Positions 1 to 8,291 of a DNA stretch of 64,000 nt are shown here, one piece after another. Origin of the DNA: Azospirillum melinis (GTDB taxonomy: Bacteria > Pseudomonadota > Alphaproteobacteria > Azospirillales > Azospirillaceae); assembly GCF_013340935.1 (NCBI RefSeq), contig NZ_WHOS01000011.1:62001-126000 (forward strand). The letters run 5' to 3'. Within the stretch, counting starts at the first letter, position 1, and every line of letters begins with the position of its first letter. The notes under the pieces are model-generated. The model did no database searches. It was not told the origin of the DNA and saw nothing but the letters and a program-made list of their open reading frames with translations. A program made the position numbers and the translations under genes.

Positions 1-603
1 GTCGCCTACTATCTGGCGCAGGTGGCGCCGAAGCGGCGGCTGCCGCTGCTGATCCTGATGCTGGTCGTGCCCTTCTGGATCAACGAGCTGCTGCGCACCT
101 TCTCCTGGTACATCATCCTGGCCTTCAACGGGCCGCTGAACGCGGTGCTGCTGGGGCTGGGTATCATCGACGAGCCGCAGCGCTTCCTGGGTGGCGATGC
201 CGGGGTGATCGTCGGCATGGTCTATGTCTACATCCTGTTCATGGTCTTCCCGCTGTACAATGCCATCGAATCGCTGGACCGCAACCAGATCGAGGCGGCG
301 CGGGACCTCGGCGCCGGCTGGCTGCGCATCCACCGCCGCATCGTGCTGCCGCACGCCAAGCCGGGCATCGCCGTCGGCTGCATCATGACCTTCATGCTGG
401 CCGCCGGCAGCTATGCCGTGCCGGCCCTGCTGGGCGGGCCGAACAGCCGCTGGTTCACCGAGATCATCTATAACTGGTTCTTCGAAGGCGGGAACTGGAA
501 CCAGGGGGCGGCCTACGCCTTCATCCTGCTGGTGCTGTGCATCGGCTTCATCCTCGGCGCGATGCGGCTGTTCCGCGTCGGGCTGGCGGATATCGCGAAG
601 TGA
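1..603 (+). CDS. ABC transporter permease, PotB-like (5' truncated)
   Basis: Inner-membrane permease of a spermidine/putrescine-type ABC importer; the window opens inside the gene, so only the last 200 residues are visible, read in frame from base 1. Several hydrophobic membrane segments are present. The cytoplasmic EAA loop that contacts the ATPase is clear (NQIEAARDLGAGW followed by HRRIVLPHAKPGI). It is followed after 24 bases by a second permease on the same strand, the usual PotB-PotC arrangement; the ATPase and binding protein would lie upstream of the window. The exact substrate (polyamine or another small organic cation) cannot be read from the sequence. Confidence 0.88.
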   Translation, partial: VAYYLAQVAPKRRLPLLILMLVVPFWINELLRTFSWYIILAFNGPLNAVLLGLGIIDEPQRFLGGDAGVIVGMVYVYILFMVFPLYNAIESLDRNQIEAARDLGAGWLRIHRRIVLPHAKPGIAVGCIMTFMLAAGSYAVPALLGGPNSRWFTEIIYNWFFEGGNWNQGAAYAFILLVLCIGFILGAMRLFRVGLADIAK

Positions 604-627
604 GCCTCAAGCCATGAGACGGCCCCA

Positions 628-1443
628 ATGACCGCTGCCCGCTTCCGCCGCCTGCTGACCGGCGCCTATCTGATGCTGTTCTTCGGCTATCTGTTCCTGC
701 CGCTGGGCATCATGGCGGCGGCGACCTTCAACAGCAGCCGCTTTCCCACGGTGACGCCCTGGATGGGCTTCACGCTCGGCTGGTTCCAGGCGCTGTGGGA
801 GGATCAGCGCATGTGGGCGGCGCTGGGCACCAGCCTGCTGGTGGGGGCGGGGGTGATCGCGCTGGCCGTGCCGCTGGGGCTGGCGGCGGCCCTGCTGCTC
901 GACCGGCTGCACAGCCGGGCTAAGACCGTCCTCTACGCGCTGATGGTGTCGCCGCTGCTGACGCCGGGGGTGATCGTCGGCATCTCGACGCTGGTGTTCT
1001 GGCGGGAGTGGTTCGGGGTCAGCGGCGGGCTGTTCCTGACCGTGGTGGCGCAGTCCAGCTTCATCGCCGCCTATGCCATGCTGCTGTTCTCGGCAAGGCT
1101 GGAGCGATTCGACCCGGCGCTGGAGGAGGCCGCACTCGACCTCGGCGCCACGCATGGGCAGGTGTTCCGGCGCATCACGCTGCCGTACCTGATGCCGGCG
1201 ATCCTGTCGGCGGCCCTGCTGGCCTTCCTGCAGAGCTTCGAGAACTACAACACCACGCTGTTCGTGCGCGGGTTGGACACCACCCTGACCGTCTACATCG
1301 CGACCAAGGTGCGGACCGGCCTGACGCCGGCGGTCAACGCGCTGTCGCTGGTGCTGATCGCGCTGACAGTCCTGGGCGCCGTCGTCTACGAGATCCTGCG
1401 CCGGCGCGAGGCGCGCCGGCAGGCAGGGTCCGTAACCGCTTGA
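628..1443 (+). CDS. ABC transporter permease, PotC-like
   Basis: Second permease of the polyamine-type importer, 271 residues, a normal length for the PotC/YdcV group. It has an N-terminal membrane helix (about residues 10-30), further hydrophobic segments, and a clear EAA loop near residue 170 (EEAALDLGATHGQVFRRITLPYLMP). Start at ATG 628 lies 24 bases after the stop of the upstream permease, so the two are one operon. The C-terminus is a basic tail (RRREARRQ). Its stop is 3 bases from the end of a convergent small gene. Substrate specificity is inferred from family resemblance only. Confidence 0.9.
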   Translation: MTAARFRRLLTGAYLMLFFGYLFLPLGIMAAATFNSSRFPTVTPWMGFTLGWFQALWEDQRMWAALGTSLLVGAGVIALAVPLGLAAALLLDRLHSRAKTVLYALMVSPLLTPGVIVGISTLVFWREWFGVSGGLFLTVVAQSSFIAAYAMLLFSARLERFDPALEEAALDLGATHGQVFRRITLPYLMPAILSAALLAFLQSFENYNTTLFVRGLDTTLTVYIATKVRTGLTPAVNALSLVLIALTVLGAVVYEILRRREARRQAGSVTA

Positions 1444-1446
1444 TCC

Positions 1447-1692
1447 TCAGTCCTCTTCCGCCTCGTCGGCGTCCGCCTCGATCTGGGCGGCGAGATCGCG
1501 CAGCATGTCGATGACGTCTTCGTGGCTGGTCTCGTCCACGGCGGCGTTCACCGCGGCCTCGATCATGGCGACGGCGATGTAGGGGCCGAGCGGGCCACCT
1601 TCCTTGATCGCCTCATCCAGGTGCTTTTCGGCGATCGACAGCGCCTTTTCGAACAGCGCCTCGGCCGTCTGGTTGGTGGTGTCCTTGCTCAT
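1447..1692 (-). CDS. small acidic hypothetical protein
   Basis: An 81-residue protein of unknown function. The start chosen is ATG at 1692 (MSKDTTNQTAEALF); the frame is open further upstream but the extra residues look non-coding. The protein is mostly predicted helix with an Asp/Glu-rich C-terminal tail (ADADEAEED), no Cys and no membrane segment. It lies alone between the convergent permease operon and the divergent thioesterase gene. No family was recognised; a small cytoplasmic helical protein is all that can be said. Confidence 0.6.
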   Translation of the reverse strand: MSKDTTNQTAEALFEKALSIAEKHLDEAIKEGGPLGPYIAVAMIEAAVNAAVDETSHEDVIDMLRDLAAQIEADADEAEED

Positions 1693-1884
1693 CGTCCGGT
1701 CCGTTGCGGAGGGTTGGTCCGACTCCAATAACACGGCCAATCGGGGATTGGCGCGGGAATTCGCGGGCTCCCCTGGAAATATGACCACAGACAGGGGCGG
1801 CAGAGCGCGAAGCCGGGCTTGCGCCGCTCTGGACCATACGCCACAGTCCGGAGATGCATTGACCTATACGGCAAGGAAGACGGC

Positions 1885-2322
1885 ATGACCGGCACGCCCG
1901 ACCTGAGCAAACCCGACCTGACCAGCCCCGACCTCTACCGCTTCTGGTGGGAAGAGCGCGTGCGCTTCAACGATCTCGACGCGGTGGGGCACGTCAACAA
2001 CAACGCCCTCGGCGTCTATTTCGAGCAGGCGCGCGTTGCTCTTATAAACACGGTCGGCGGCTTTACCCCCGAGGTTCCCTGGACCGTCGTGCTGGCGCGC
2101 AGCCTGATCGAATACAAGGCGGAACTGCTCTATCCCAACACGGTGCGGGTCGGCGCGCGGACGCTGCGGCTGGGTACCAGCTCGATCACGCTGGGCTGCG
2201 CCATTTTCCTGGGCGACCGCTGCATCGCCACCCAGGAGGCGGTGGCGGTGATCGTCGACAAGGCTGCCCATCGCCCGACGCCGATCCCGGAACCGTTGCG
2301 CGCCAAGCTGATGGAGGCGTAA
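1885..2322 (+). CDS. acyl-CoA thioesterase, 4-hydroxybenzoyl-CoA thioesterase (4HBT) hotdog family
   Basis: Predicted cytoplasmic thioesterase of 145 residues that hydrolyses acyl-CoA esters. The 4HBT signature is clear near residue 32: FNDLDAVGHVNNNALGVYFEQAR, where the first Asp is the catalytic residue of the family and GHVNN is the conserved turn. Length fits a single hotdog domain. ATG 1885 was chosen because AAGGAAG lies 6-12 bases upstream and the conserved fold begins soon after; a longer reading from 1819 adds unconserved residues. The substrate is unknown; related YbgC/FcbC proteins act on short or aromatic acyl-CoAs. Confidence 0.85.
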   Translation: MTGTPDLSKPDLTSPDLYRFWWEERVRFNDLDAVGHVNNNALGVYFEQARVALINTVGGFTPEVPWTVVLARSLIEYKAELLYPNTVRVGARTLRLGTSSITLGCAIFLGDRCIATQEAVAVIVDKAAHRPTPIPEPLRAKLMEA

Positions 2323-2361
2323 AGGGAGGCGCTCCAGACCCGCATCCAACGGACCCCCGAC

Positions 2362-3693
2362 ATGACGCGTCCCGCCAAGCGCCCCTTCGCCAAGGGGCGC
2401 CAGCCGACCTGCAAGACCGCCGCGCCGCCCCGCGACGTACAGGAGATGGAGGTGTCCATCGCCGATGTCGGTGCGCGTGGCGATGGGATCGCCTTTGCCG
2501 AGGGGCTGCGCCTGTTCGTGCCCTATACGGTGACGGGCGACCGCGTGCGTGTACGTGCCGCCGACGGCGATGGGAAGGGGGAGGGCGTACGGGCCGAACT
2601 GCTTGAGGTTCTCGAGCCCGGTCCCGGCCGCCAGACTCCGCCCTGTCGCCATTTCGGCCGCTGCGGCGGCTGTACGCTCCAGCAGATGGACGATCCGACA
2701 TATGCCGCCTGGACTGTCGGGGTGGTGCGCGGGGCGCTGGAGCGGGTCGGGCTTGGCGAAGTTCCGATGGAACCGCTGGCACGGACGCCGACCGGCGCCC
2801 GTCGCCGCGCCCGCTTCGCGGCGCTGAAGCGCGGCAAACGGGTCTGGTTCGGCTTCAACGAGCGGCAGAGCCACCGGCTGGTCGATCTGGAGGAATGCCC
2901 GATCCTGTCGCCCCGCCTGCTCGCGTTGGTGGAGCCTTTGCGGACCCTGCTGAACGGTCTGCTGCCGGATGGCGGCGACGCCGATGTGGTGCTGACCGAC
3001 CTGGAGGGTGGGGTCGATCTGCTGCTGGTCGGGCCGCGCAGCCTGGACCGTGCGGCACGCGAGGCGCTGGTCGGGTTCGAGCCGGAGCGCATCGCCCGCA
3101 TCGCCTGGCAGCCGACCGACCGCGCCGCGCCGGAGCCGGTGGCGAACCGCCGGCCGGCCTTCATCCGTTTCGCAGGCGTTCCGATCCAGCCGCCGCCCGG
3201 TGTTTTCCTCCAGGCCAGTGCGGAGGGCGAAGCGGCCCTGGTGGCGGCGGTGCGCGAAGGGGTGGGGCAGGCCACCCGCATCGCCGACCTGTTCGCCGGT
3301 ATCGGCACCTTTTCCATTCCACTTGCGCAACAGGCGGCGGTCCATGCTGTGGAGGGCGACGAGGCGGCGGTTGTGGCGCTCGGCCGCTCGGTGCAGGGGT
3401 TGCGGCTGACGGCGGAGCGGCGCGACCTGTTCGAGAACCCGCTGAGCGCCAAGGATCTCAACCGTTACGATGCCGTTGTGTTCGACCCGCCGCGCGCCGG
3501 TGCCGCGGCGCAGGCAGCGGCGCTCGCCGGCAGCAAAGTGCCGCGGGTGGTGGGGGTGTCCTGCAATCCCACCAGCTTCGCCCGCGACGCGCGGGTTTTG
3601 GTGGATGGCGGCTATCGTCTGGTGAAGGTCTGGCCGGTCGACCAGTTCCTGTGGTCGGCCCATGTGGAGCTGGTCGGGCTGTTCGAGCGCTGA
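2362..3693 (+). CDS. 23S rRNA/tRNA (uracil-C5)-methyltransferase family protein (TrmA/RlmD-like)
   Basis: SAM-dependent RNA m5U methyltransferase, 443 residues. In order: an N-terminal TRAM-like RNA-binding segment (about 27-88); Cys95, Cys101, Cys104 and Cys179, which match the Fe-S ligands of RumA/RlmD; the SAM-binding loop DLFAGIGTFSIPLA; the VFDPPRAGA motif; and the catalytic nucleophile Cys401 in VGVSCNPTSFARD. All key residues are present, so it should be active. It sits 39 bases after the thioesterase on the same strand and converges with recR. Whether it modifies U1939/U747 of 23S rRNA or tRNA U54 cannot be decided from sequence alone. Confidence 0.9.
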   Translation: MTRPAKRPFAKGRQPTCKTAAPPRDVQEMEVSIADVGARGDGIAFAEGLRLFVPYTVTGDRVRVRAADGDGKGEGVRAELLEVLEPGPGRQTPPCRHFGRCGGCTLQQMDDPTYAAWTVGVVRGALERVGLGEVPMEPLARTPTGARRRARFAALKRGKRVWFGFNERQSHRLVDLEECPILSPRLLALVEPLRTLLNGLLPDGGDADVVLTDLEGGVDLLLVGPRSLDRAAREALVGFEPERIARIAWQPTDRAAPEPVANRRPAFIRFAGVPIQPPPGVFLQASAEGEAALVAAVREGVGQATRIADLFAGIGTFSIPLAQQAAVHAVEGDEAAVVALGRSVQGLRLTAERRDLFENPLSAKDLNRYDAVVFDPPRAGAAAQAAALAGSKVPRVVGVSCNPTSFARDARVLVDGGYRLVKVWPVDQFLWSAHVELVGLFER

Positions 3694-3712
3694 GGGGCTT
3701 GCACAGCCCGGA

Positions 3713-4306
3713 TTACAGCGGACGCCGTGCTTTCAGCGCCGCGGTCAGCGTACCGTCGTCGAGATAGTCCAACTCGCCGCCGACCGGGACGCCGTGCGCC
3801 AGACGGGAGACCGACACGTCGGACTCGGCCAGGCGGTCGGTCACCACATGGGCGGTGGTCTGGCCGTCGACGGTGGCATTCAGCGCCAGGATGATCTCGC
3901 GCACCGCCGGATCCTTGGCGCGCTCGGCGAGGCCGGCGAGGTTCAGATCGTCGGGACCGACACCCTGTAGCGCCGACAGCAGGCCGCCCAGAACATGATA
4001 GGTGCCGCGGAAGGCGCGGGTGCGTTCCAGCGCCCACAGGTCGCCAGCATCCTCCACCACGCAGATGACCGAGCGGTCGCGGGTGGGGTCGGAGCAGACG
4101 GTGCAGGGGTCGCGGCTGTCGAGGTTGCCGCAGACGGAGCAGGCGCGGATCGATTCGCCGGCCGCCGCCATCGCCTCCGACAGCGGGATCAGCAGGCTGT
4201 CCCGCCGCTTCATCAGATGCAGCGCCGCCCGCCGCGCCGACCGGGGACCGAGTCCCGGCAGCTTGGACAGCAGCTGGATCAGGCGTTCGATTTCAGGTCC
4301 GATCAT
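3713..4306 (-). CDS. recR: recombination mediator RecR
   Basis: RecR, 197 residues, the usual length. With RecF and RecO it loads RecA at single-stranded gaps. The N-terminal helix-hairpin-helix ([17 protein letters not shown]), the four-cysteine zinc finger ([16 protein letters not shown]) and the TOPRIM domain starting at [16 protein letters not shown] are all present. ATG 4306 ([13 protein letters not shown]) is the conserved start; the open frame upstream runs into a palindromic repeat. It is the last gene of the dnaX-ybaB-recR cluster, but the repeat of about 150 bases between ybaB and recR may interrupt co-transcription. Confidence 0.97.
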   Translation of the reverse strand: MIGPEIERLIQLLSKLPGLGPRSARRAALHLMKRRDSLLIPLSEAMAAAGESIRACSVCGNLDSRDPCTVCSDPTRDRSVICVVEDAGDLWALERTRAFRGTYHVLGGLLSALQGVGPDDLNLAGLAERAKDPAVREIILALNATVDGQTTAHVVTDRLAESDVSVSRLAHGVPVGGELDYLDDGTLTAALKARRPL

Positions 4307-4332
4307 GGGAGATTGATGGCCACAACACGTCT

Positions 4333-4485
4333 CCCTCTCCCGCCCCGGGAGAGGGAAGGGGCCCAAGCGCAGCTTGGGAAGGGTGAGGGGTGCTCCAAGG
4401 ATAAGGGGGATCCATGTCCGGATTGCCCCTCACCCTCCCCACGCCTTCGGCGCGGGTCCCCTCCCTCTCCCGGGGCGGGAGAGGG
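4333..4485. repeat. composite palindromic (REP/BIME-like) element between ybaB and recR
   Basis: Three hairpins inside a larger inverted repeat. Left hairpin 4333-4355 has a perfect 10-bp stem (CCCTCTCCCG). A small hairpin lies at 4362-4378 (CCCAAGC/GCTTGGG). Outer arms 4381-4390 (GGGTGAGGGG) and 4426-4435 (CCCCTCACCC) are perfect complements. The right hairpin 4463-4485 has the same 10-bp stem as the left one. The same architecture recurs inside dnaE2 at 14003-14109, so this is a dispersed family rather than a simple terminator. Confidence 0.8.
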
Positions 4486-4498
4486 CAAATAAGCCCGA

Positions 4499-4822
4499 TC
4501 AGAACGGTAGCTTGATGCCCGGCGGCAGCTTCAGGCCGCCCATCATCTTCGAGGTTTCCTCGGCGACGTGCTGCTCGACCTTCTTCTTGGCGTCATTGAA
4601 GGCGGCGACGATCAGGTCCTCCAGCACCTCGACGTCCTCGGGATCGACGACGGATTTGTCGAGCTTGACCTTCTTCATCTCGCTCTTGCCGTTGACGGTC
4701 ACGACGACCATGCCGGCGGCGCTCTGGCCGGTCACTTCGACCTGCTCCAGGCTCGCCTGCATTTCCTGCATCTTGGCCTGCATCTGCTGGGCCTGCTTCA
4801 TCATGTTGCCGATATTCTTCAT
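4499..4822 (-). CDS. ybaB: YbaB/EbfC family nucleoid-associated protein
   Basis: Small DNA-binding protein of 107 residues, the family length. YbaB/EbfC forms dimers whose pincer-like helices bind DNA. The N-terminal Gln/Met-rich helix (KQAQQMQAKMQEMQASLEQ) and the central VTVNGKSEMKKVKLD strand region are typical, and the C-terminus ends MMGGLKLPPGIKLPF as in other family members. It starts 3 bases after the dnaX stop on the same strand, so translation is likely coupled. The conserved dnaX-ybaB-recR order suggests a role linked to replication or repair, but its precise function is not established. Confidence 0.95.
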   Translation of the reverse strand: MKNIGNMMKQAQQMQAKMQEMQASLEQVEVTGQSAAGMVVVTVNGKSEMKKVKLDKSVVDPEDVEVLEDLIVAAFNDAKKKVEQHVAEETSKMMGGLKLPPGIKLPF

Positions 4823-4825
4823 CGG

Positions 4826-6700
4826 TCAGTACTCTCCTTCATCGTCGAGGGGGTAATAGACCCCGTCGTCCTGCTGCTGAACCATGAAATCGGGTGTCTC
4901 GCCGTCATCCGCAACCGCTGCGCTCTCTGCCGCGGCAACTTCCGCAAGGTCGCGGACGTCGATGATCTTCGCCCCGCTGAAGGTGTCGAGCACGGCGCGC
5001 ACCACCGGGTTGGCTTCCGCCTCCGCCCAGGCGCGGTGCTTTTCAGCCTTGTCCTGCTCGGCCAGCGTCGGCTGGGCCGGGCCTTCCGACAGCGCGACGA
5101 TCCAGCGCTGGCCGGTCCATTCGGTCAGGAACTGCCCGACCTTGGCCGGCAGGGTCGGTGGGGCGGCGGGGCGGAGCTTCAGTTCCAGCGTGCCCGGCTC
5201 CATGCGGACCAGTTGGACCGTCTCCATCATGTAACCGTAGAGCGCGCCTTCGCGCCGGTCGGAGAACAGCTGCACCAGCGCACGGAAGTCGTGCGGCATC
5301 GGCGACAGTTCCTCGCCGGCCGGGGTGGCGGCAGGGGCGGGAGCCGCCTGCGCCACAGGGGCGCTCTGCGGCTGTGCGGAGCCCATGGCACGGGCGACGG
5401 CATGGGTCGCCATGGAGGAAGGCTGGCTGGCCACCGCGACGGGGCCGCCGCCGGGGCCACGGCCCATCGGCGCGCCCCCGCCGCCATTCGCGCCGCCATT
5501 GGCCTGCTGGGCCTGGAACTGGCGGATCAGCTCGCCCGGAGTCGGCAGGTCGGCGGCGTAGGACAGGCGGACGATCACCATCTCCAGCGCCTGCTGCGGC
5601 ACCGGGGCGGCCTGCACCTCGTTCAGCCCCTTCAGCAGAAGCTGCCAGGCACGGGTCAGCGCCGGCATGCCGAGCTTGGAGGACAGGCTGGCTCCCCGTG
5701 TGCGCTCGGCCTCCGGCAGGGAAGGATCGTTGGCGCTGTCGGGCACCACCTTCAGGCGGGTCAAATTGTGGACGAGGTCGAGCAGGTCCTGGAGGATCAC
5801 CACCGGATCGGCGCCGACGCGGTGCAGGTCGGACAGGATGTCCATCGCCTCGGCCGGCTTGGCGGAGACGGCGGCCTCGAACAGGTCGATGACGCGGGTG
5901 CGGTCGGCCAGACCCAGCATGTCGCGCACCTGCTGCGCGGTGACGGTGCCGGCGGCCAGCGCGATGGCCTGATCGAGCAGCGACAGCCCGTCGCGCACCG
6001 ACCCGTCGGCGGCGCGCGCGATCAGCGAGGCGGCATCGCCCTCGATGTCGGCGCCTTCCTGGGCGGTGACGCGGGTGAAATGCTCCTTCAGCACCTGGGC
6101 GTCGACGCGGCGCAGGTCGAAGCGCTGGCAGCGCGACAGCACCGTCACCGGCACCTTGCGGATTTCGGTGGTGGCGAAGACGAATTTCACATGGCTCGGC
6201 GGTTCCTCAAGCGTCTTCAGGAGCGCGTTGAACGCGCTCTTGGAGAGCATGTGGACCTCGTCGATGATGTAGAGCTTGTAGCGGGCCGAGACGGGGGCGT
6301 AGCGCACGCCGTCGATGATCTCACGGATGTCGTCGACGCCGGTGTGGCTGGCGGCGTCCATCTCCATCACGTCGACGTGGCGGTCCTCTGCGATGGCGCG
6401 GCAATTGTCGCAGACGCCGCAGGGGCTGACCGTCGGCCCGCCGGTGCCGTCCGGCCCGGTGCAGTTCAGCGCACGGGCGATGATGCGGGCGGTGGTGGTC
6501 TTGCCGACGCCGCGCACGCCGGTCAGCATGAAGGCCTGGGCGATGCGGCCGGACTGGATGGCGTTGGTCAGGGTGCGGACCAGCGCGTCCTGGCCGATCA
6601 GCTCGTCGAAGGTCTTCGGCCGGTATTTGCGCGCCAGCACCCGGTAAGCCTGCCCGGTGGCGGGAGCGGAGGCGGGAATGTCGACTGTGGTATCGGTCAC
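4826..6700 (-). CDS. dnaX: DNA polymerase III subunit gamma/tau
   Basis: Clamp-loader ATPase of the replicative polymerase, 624 residues. The ATPase core starts at RVLARKYRPKTFDELIGQ (about residue 20), with Walker A GVRGVGKTT (61-69), a zinc module with cysteines in NCTGP...SPCGVCDNC (about 80-100), Walker B LYIIDEVHML and the sensor region FATTEIRKVPVTVLSRC. A Gly/Ala/Pro-rich linker (about 400-470) precedes the tau-specific C-terminal domain, which ends in acidic residues. I saw no obvious A-rich slippery site for making a short gamma form. The SRP RNA gene lies about 105 bases upstream on the same strand. Confidence 0.97.
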   Translation of the reverse strand: MTDTTVDIPASAPATGQAYRVLARKYRPKTFDELIGQDALVRTLTNAIQSGRIAQAFMLTGVRGVGKTTTARIIARALNCTGPDGTGGPTVSPCGVCDNCRAIAEDRHVDVMEMDAASHTGVDDIREIIDGVRYAPVSARYKLYIIDEVHMLSKSAFNALLKTLEEPPSHVKFVFATTEIRKVPVTVLSRCQRFDLRRVDAQVLKEHFTRVTAQEGADIEGDAASLIARAADGSVRDGLSLLDQAIALAAGTVTAQQVRDMLGLADRTRVIDLFEAAVSAKPAEAMDILSDLHRVGADPVVILQDLLDLVHNLTRLKVVPDSANDPSLPEAERTRGASLSSKLGMPALTRAWQLLLKGLNEVQAAPVPQQALEMVIVRLSYAADLPTPGELIRQFQAQQANGGANGGGGAPMGRGPGGGPVAVASQPSSMATHAVARAMGSAQPQSAPVAQAAPAPAATPAGEELSPMPHDFRALVQLFSDRREGALYGYMMETVQLVRMEPGTLELKLRPAAPPTLPAKVGQFLTEWTGQRWIVALSEGPAQPTLAEQDKAEKHRAWAEAEANPVVRAVLDTFSGAKIIDVRDLAEVAAAESAAVADDGETPDFMVQQQDDGVYYPLDDEGEY

Positions 6701-6805
6701 GCGGCTGGCCTGTCGAAACGACGGGAGGGGAATTGCGGGCCGCAGGATAGCGTCCCGGCACCGCGCTGTCGCCGTCTGTTTCGTGCTGGCAATTTTTGAA
6801 GAGGG

Positions 6806-6904
6806 TGGGAGACTGGACGAACGACCCGAGCCGTAACTCGTTGCGGCTGCTTCCTTCCGGACCTGACCGGGTTGGCGAGGGACTCGTCCGACGCCAGTCT
6901 CCCG
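6806..6904 (-). ncRNA. ffs: signal recognition particle RNA (4.5S, ffs)
   Basis: Read on the minus strand, the RNA contains the universally conserved SRP apical domain GGTCAGGTCCGGAAGGAAGC (reverse complement within 6847-6868), including the GGAA tetraloop and the asymmetric loop that bind Ffh. The ends pair through GGGAGACTGG and CCAGTCTCCC (6894-6903 and 6807-6816), closing one long hairpin of about 100 nt, the size of the small bacterial SRP RNA. Position just upstream of dnaX is common in proteobacteria. Exact ends are estimated from the terminal helix. Confidence 0.93.
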
Positions 6905-7003
6905 CCGCTGTTATGGGCATTCGTGCGGCGGGATGCAAGGGGAAACGGTTGGGATGCACGGGTCGTTGCGCAGTCCGCAGCGGACTATTGAAGATTATTT
7001 TTT

Positions 7004-7022
7004 GGACTATAAATTATAGTCC
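7004..7022. promoter_or_regulatory. perfect palindrome, candidate operator of the AAA ATPase gene
   Basis: GGACTATAA-A-TTATAGTCC: 9-bp arms around one base, in an unusually AT-rich patch of an otherwise GC-rich region. A further half-site GGACTAT is at 6982-6988, 22 bases upstream in direct orientation. The palindrome ends 30 bases before the GTG start at 7053 and contains TATA-type hexamers, so a bound protein would overlap the likely promoter. The regulator is unknown. Confidence 0.5.
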
Positions 7023-7052
7023 GCTCCGTAATTGATCCTAAAGAGGGCGTCC

Positions 7053-8228
7053 GTGCCGTCCCAACCCGCCGCGTCCGCGCAGAAGTTCCTGTTCCACCGC
7101 CCGAAGCTGGCGGCGGCGCTGGCCGACATCGTGACGGGCGACGCGCCGATCGGGACGGAGCCGACGCTGTGCCTGGCGGCACCGCGACGAACCGGAAAGA
7201 GCACCTTCCTACGCCACGATCTGGGGCCGGAGTTGGAGGGCCGCGGCATCCTGTCGGTCTATGTCGATCTCTGGGCAGACATGGCGGCCGATCCTGCGCA
7301 TCTGATCGCGGAGGCGTTGAAGGCCGAGCTTCGCCGGGTCGACAGCCTGCCGGTGAAGGCGGCGCGGGCGGTCGGACTCAGCAAGCTGGGCATGGGCGGC
7401 GTGTCGGTCGATATCGACCGGATCGGGCAGGCGCAGGGGACCACGCTGGCCGACGCGCTGGAGGCACTGCTGGAGCGGACGCACAAGCGCATCGCCCTGC
7501 TGGTGGATGAAGCGCAGCACGCGCTGACGACCGAGGCCGGGCTGAACGCCATGTTCGCCCTGAAGGCGGCGCGCGACCGGTTGAACACCCGGGACGATGC
7601 CCGCGACGGCCCGAACCTGATGATCGTGCTGACGGGTTCCCATCGCGACAAGCTGAGCCGGCTGGTACTGAGCCGTGACCAGCCCTTCTTCGGAACCAGC
7701 GTGCGCAGCTTCCCGCTGCTCGACCGTGCCTATACCGATGCCTACACGGCCTGGATCAACGCCCGGCTGGCCGAGGGCAACCGCTTTGATGCGGACGATG
7801 TGTTCGCGGCCTTCGATGCGGTCGGGCGGCAACCGGAAACTCTGATGCGCATCCTGTCGGACGCGGCGTTGCTGGTCGGTGATGCCGGGGAGTTGAAGCG
7901 GGCGCTGGCGGATGGGGCGACCGGGCTGCGCCAGCGGGTTTGGGACGATTACGAGACGGCATGGTCGGGGCTGACGCCCTTGCAGCAGGCGGTGGTCGAA
8001 CGGTTGGCGGTGGAGGGGCCGCAATCCGCCCCCTTCTCCGCCCCGGCGTTGCAGGCCTATGCCGATGCCGTCGGGGAGGCGGTGGAGCCACCGGCGGTCC
8101 AGGCGGCCATCGAGGCACTGCGGCAGAAGAACATCCTGTGGCGGTCGGCGCGCGGACAATATGCGCTGGACGACCAGGGGATGGCGGAGTGGCTGAAGGT
8201 GCGGACGGAGAGGACTGCGCCGGGATAA
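7053..8228 (+). CDS. solitary AAA/STAND-type ATPase with C-terminal winged-helix region
   Basis: ATP-binding protein of 391 residues. Walker A is APRRTGKSTFL near residue 48 and Walker B IALLVDEAQHAL near 150; TGSHRDKLSRL may be the sensor strand. The layout resembles archaeal-type ATPase/ORC-like proteins (COG1672 group), in which a winged helix follows the ATPase; the C-terminal 80 residues (LQQAVVERLAVEGPQ..., ALRQKNILWR) fit that. GTG 7053 is preferred over TTG 7032 because AAAGAGGG lies about 7 bases before it. No partner gene is adjacent: ffs diverges and pgk converges. The biological role is unknown. Confidence 0.72.
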   Translation: MPSQPAASAQKFLFHRPKLAAALADIVTGDAPIGTEPTLCLAAPRRTGKSTFLRHDLGPELEGRGILSVYVDLWADMAADPAHLIAEALKAELRRVDSLPVKAARAVGLSKLGMGGVSVDIDRIGQAQGTTLADALEALLERTHKRIALLVDEAQHALTTEAGLNAMFALKAARDRLNTRDDARDGPNLMIVLTGSHRDKLSRLVLSRDQPFFGTSVRSFPLLDRAYTDAYTAWINARLAEGNRFDADDVFAAFDAVGRQPETLMRILSDAALLVGDAGELKRALADGATGLRQRVWDDYETAWSGLTPLQQAVVERLAVEGPQSAPFSAPALQAYADAVGEAVEPPAVQAAIEALRQKNILWRSARGQYALDDQGMAEWLKVRTERTAPG

Positions 8229-8236
8229 CCAAACAA

Positions 8237-8266
8237 AAAGGCTCCGGGTCGAAACCCGGAGCCTTT
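8237..8266. terminator. bidirectional intrinsic terminator
   Basis: Stem AAAGGCTCCGGGT / ACCCGGAGCCTTT (8237-8249 and 8254-8266) with a CGAA loop. A-rich and T-rich flanks allow it to act on both strands, ending the AAA ATPase gene and the convergent pgk gene. Confidence 0.88.
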
Positions 8267-8291
8267 CTCGTCTGCGATCCTGCGGAGCCGC

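Noticed and set aside
4303..4488. 61-residue minus-strand frame across the recR-ybaB repeat
   Set aside because: It is the translation of the palindromic element (for example PSLSRGGRG) and lacks gene features.
4568..6799. Long open frame on the plus strand (743 residues) across dnaX
   Set aside because: It is antisense to the well-supported dnaX and has His/Gly/Leu-rich shadow composition typical of high-GC codon bias.
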